Origin: JBHIFE01 sp046760985
Lineage (GTDB): Bacteria; Chloroflexota; Dehalococcoidia; Dehalococcoidales; RBG-16-60-22
Assembly: GCA_046760985.1 (NCBI GenBank)
Contig: JBHIFE010000078.1
Span: 1-6,616, forward strand
DNA: 6,616 bases
Reading direction: 5' to 3'
Shown: positions 5,214-6,616 of the stretch, piece by piece
Numbering within the stretch: the first letter of the stretch is position 1
Layout of the letters: the number at the start of each line of letters is the position of its first letter
The notes under the pieces: model-generated
What the model was told of the DNA's origin: nothing
Seen by the model: the letters and a program-made list of their open reading frames with translations, nothing else
Databases searched by the model: none
Translations under genes and position numbers: made by a program

Positions 5214-6260
5214 TTAAAGCCGCGCAGTGAGATTTTTCTGACTACGCCCCTCCTTCTCAGGCATATCAAGCATCAGCACCTCCAGCACCAGTCGCGGATT
5301 AGCATTCTGCCTGAGCTGTTCCCCAGCCGCCTGAATACTATTAATAAAATCCCTTATTTGAGCTAACTGATAACCCTTTGCCATCTTTATCAGCAGAGCT
5401 AACTGATCAATATTGGTAATAATATCATTACAACCTATCTTAACTAACAGCAGGTCATGCCACCAGTCAAGCCATAAATTCAGTACCTCCTGCACCACCC
5501 CCCTATTCTGGCTAAACTGAGCCGCCAACTGGGTAGCATAAGCAAAACGCTCCTCATAGTCAGCACTGGTAATCTCAAGCAACTTATCTATCTTCTCGGC
5601 ACGCTGCTGCAATAAACCATCGTCAGAGGCAGCCGAGAGTGCCCAACCTAGGCAGCCACGGGAAAGCCGGGCTAGAAGTTTAGCCTTTTGTAGCTCAACG
5701 CCCCAGCTGCTACTAAGGGCAGCCTCTACTTCGTTAGCCGTCAGAGGGGATAACTCCAATCGCTGGCACCGAGAAACTACTGTGGCAGGCAAAAGCCTAT
5801 CATTTGCCGTTAGCAATATAAAAATTACTTTACCTATTGGCTCTTCCAGAGTCTTAAGCAGGCAGTTAGCTGCCTCGGCCGACAAAAACTCGGCACCCTC
5901 TATAATAAATATTTTATACTTGCCCTCAAAAGGTGGCAAACTGGCTGAATGCTGCATTTGTCTAATCTGGTCAATACCAATCTCTGCCCGGAGCTTACTT
6001 TCAGCAGAATCCACATTCTGGTTCAAGCCAATTACCTGAACATCGGCATGATTGGCTGAAACTATCTTTTGGCAAGAAGCACACTCACCGCAGGGGCGCT
6101 CGTTTGCCTCGCAGTTCAATGCTTGAGCCAGGTTCAAAGCCAGAGTCATCTTACCCACATGAGGGGGACCAACCAAGAGATAGGCATGAGCCAGTGACTC
6201 CTCTTCCAGGCTGCGCTGGAGCAAGGCTACCACTCTATCTTGTCCAATTACCTGCCACAC
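5214..6260 (-). CDS. holB: DNA polymerase III subunit delta' (clamp-loader)
   Basis: A 348-aa AAA+ clamp-loader subunit that helps open the sliding clamp and load it on primed DNA at the replication fork. Visible features are IGQDRVVALLQRSL (5-18), the P-loop-like GPPHVGKMT (31-39), a zinc module with Cys50, Cys57, Cys60 and Cys63, the degenerate Walker B IFIIEGAEFLS (117-127), LLKTLEEP (134-141), sensor-1 region LLTANDRLLP (149-158), and the SRC motif (163-165) carrying the arginine finger. Loop residue 38 is Met where ATP-hydrolysing relatives have Ser/Thr, and Walker B lacks the DExx acid pair, as expected for a delta' that arranges its partners and need not hydrolyse ATP. From about 225 on is a helical collar domain. 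The start is GTG 6260, fixed by TAA immediately upstream in frame and by GAGGGAG 7 nt before it. It lies 27 nt after the membrane-protein gene and 3 nt before ricT. Confidence 0.94.
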   Translation of the reverse strand: MWQVIGQDRVVALLQRSLEEESLAHAYLLVGPPHVGKMTLALNLAQALNCEANERPCGECASCQKIVSANHADVQVIGLNQNVDSAESKLRAEIGIDQIRQMQHSASLPPFEGKYKIFIIEGAEFLSAEAANCLLKTLEEPIGKVIFILLTANDRLLPATVVSRCQRLELSPLTANEVEAALSSSWGVELQKAKLLARLSRGCLGWALSAASDDGLLQQRAEKIDKLLEITSADYEERFAYATQLAAQFSQNRGVVQEVLNLWLDWWHDLLLVKIGCNDIITNIDQLALLIKMAKGYQLAQIRDFINSIQAAGEQLRQNANPRLVLEVLMLDMPEKEGRSQKNLTARL

Positions 6261-6267
6261 TTAAAAT

Positions 6268-6274
6268 CTCCCTC
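6268..6274 (-). promoter_or_regulatory. Ribosome binding site deciding the GTG start of holB
   Basis: On the minus strand GAGGGAG lies 7 nt before GTG 6260. With the in-frame TAA directly before that codon, it leaves no alternative longer start. Confidence 0.65.
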
Positions 6275-6287
6275 AATTATCCCCCTG

Positions 6288-6616
6288 TTAAATTTCCCAC
6301 CCGAAGATAATGGCGATAATCAAGTAAGTAAAACCACCGAAAAATATCATACCGAAAAGGAAGTAAGCCAAAAATTTGGAAGTTCGCTCTAATATTCCTC
6401 TTAATATCTCCGTTTTTTGACCTCCTCCTGCTCTGTCGGCAATGAAGTGAGCAATACCCCCTACAACTAGTATACTGACTACTACGCCAAAAAGCCAACA
6501 CACAAAACTTCCAACGATTAAGCCTAATTTTCCCGTTTTTTCGACATTCTGTAGTAGGGCGCCTAGTATAAAAGCAAACCAACCCACAAGACTTCCAATA
6601 ATGAACTCTGATGTTT
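6288..6616 (-). CDS. Small multi-pass membrane protein, 5' end outside the window (hypothetical)
   Basis: I do not recognise this family. The frame is open from the right edge to TAA at 6288. A GTG at 6587 could start a 99-aa product, but the nine full codons upstream of it continue a hydrophobic helix (TSEFIIGSLVGWFAF) with no stop and no ribosome binding site, so the true start is probably beyond 6616. At least three transmembrane segments are visible: EFIIGSLVGWFAFILGALL at the start, LGLIVGSFVCWLFGVVVSIL with continuation to about 50 (numbering from the GTG), and KFLAYFLFGMIFFGGFTYLI to about 96. Charged loops (NVEKTGK and about residues 51-71) separate them. The first two helices share an IxGSxVxW repeat that is also visible in the DNA. 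It lies 27 nt upstream of holB on the same strand and may be its operon partner. An overlapping frame of similar length is rejected because it lacks any protein-like pattern. Confidence 0.6.
   Translation of the reverse strand, partial: TSEFIIGSLVGWFAFILGALLQNVEKTGKLGLIVGSFVCWLFGVVVSILVVGGIAHFIADRAGGGQKTEILRGILERTSKFLAYFLFGMIFFGGFTYLIIAIIFGWEI
6492..6596 (-). repeat. Internal duplication within the membrane-protein gene
   Basis: The 21-nt blocks 6576-6596 and 6492-6512 are identical at 18 of 21 positions and lie exactly 84 nt (28 codons) apart in the same frame. They encode GSLVGWF and GSFVCWL in successive membrane helices, suggesting tandem duplication of a helix-loop unit. Confidence 0.55.

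Noticed and set aside
6277..6582. A 101-codon minus-strand frame overlapping the membrane-protein gene
   Set aside because: It is Arg/Cys/Tyr-rich with no recognisable pattern, while the overlapping frame gives clean transmembrane helices with a repeat and remains open to the window edge. It is a shadow frame.

Overview
The window is a compact, roughly 48-50% GC bacterial chromosome segment with eight or nine genes and almost no spare DNA. All are housekeeping-type genes, with no phage, transposase, CRISPR or RNA gene. Gene order and protein features suggest an anaerobic, Gram-positive-like lineage. I favour Chloroflexota, class Dehalococcoidia, because of the variant DHPS loop motif MGICNLSPDSFSGDG, the holB-ricT pair, the stand-alone acyl-CoA carboxylase beta gene and the C/G-rich palindromic interspersed repeats. 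That placement is inference and not proven by anything here.

Left end (1-145): no gene, but a dense cluster of three near-perfect C/G-rich palindromes inside imperfect terminal inverted repeats. It looks like a small non-autonomous repeat element just after the stop codon of the first gene. 146-1696 (minus): a full-length biotin-dependent acyl-CoA carboxylase carboxyltransferase subunit (PccB/MmdA family). 1697-1854: a divergent promoter region.

1855-3578 (plus): a tight three-gene pterin/folate operon. folP (dihydropteroate synthase, TTG start) overlaps folK (HPPK, GTG start) by 8 nt and is followed 13 nt later by a COG0720 (QueD/PTPS) gene, also with a GTG start. Its active site reads C-E-x-x-H-G-H, the pattern connected with PTPS enzymes that make 6-hydroxymethyl-7,8-dihydropterin and so replace dihydroneopterin aldolase (FolB). 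If so, the operon would cover dihydroneopterin triphosphate to dihydropteroate in three genes. This is the most interesting observation in the window.

3575-3757 (minus): a 60-aa UPF0434/Trm112-like zinc-knuckle protein, convergent with the PTPS gene (the two stop codons share CTAG) and apparently leaderless. 3873-4376 (plus): an HNH-endonuclease-fold protein, divergent from it. 4416 to the right end (minus): a probable operon read right to left, consisting of a small membrane protein truncated by the window edge, holB (DNA polymerase III delta') and ricT (PSP1/YaaT). The holB-ricT adjacency is the same as in Bacillus and other Gram-positives.

I see no wholly novel system. The points worth following up are the PTPS active site, the palindromic element, the leaderless gene, and an internal helix duplication in the membrane protein.
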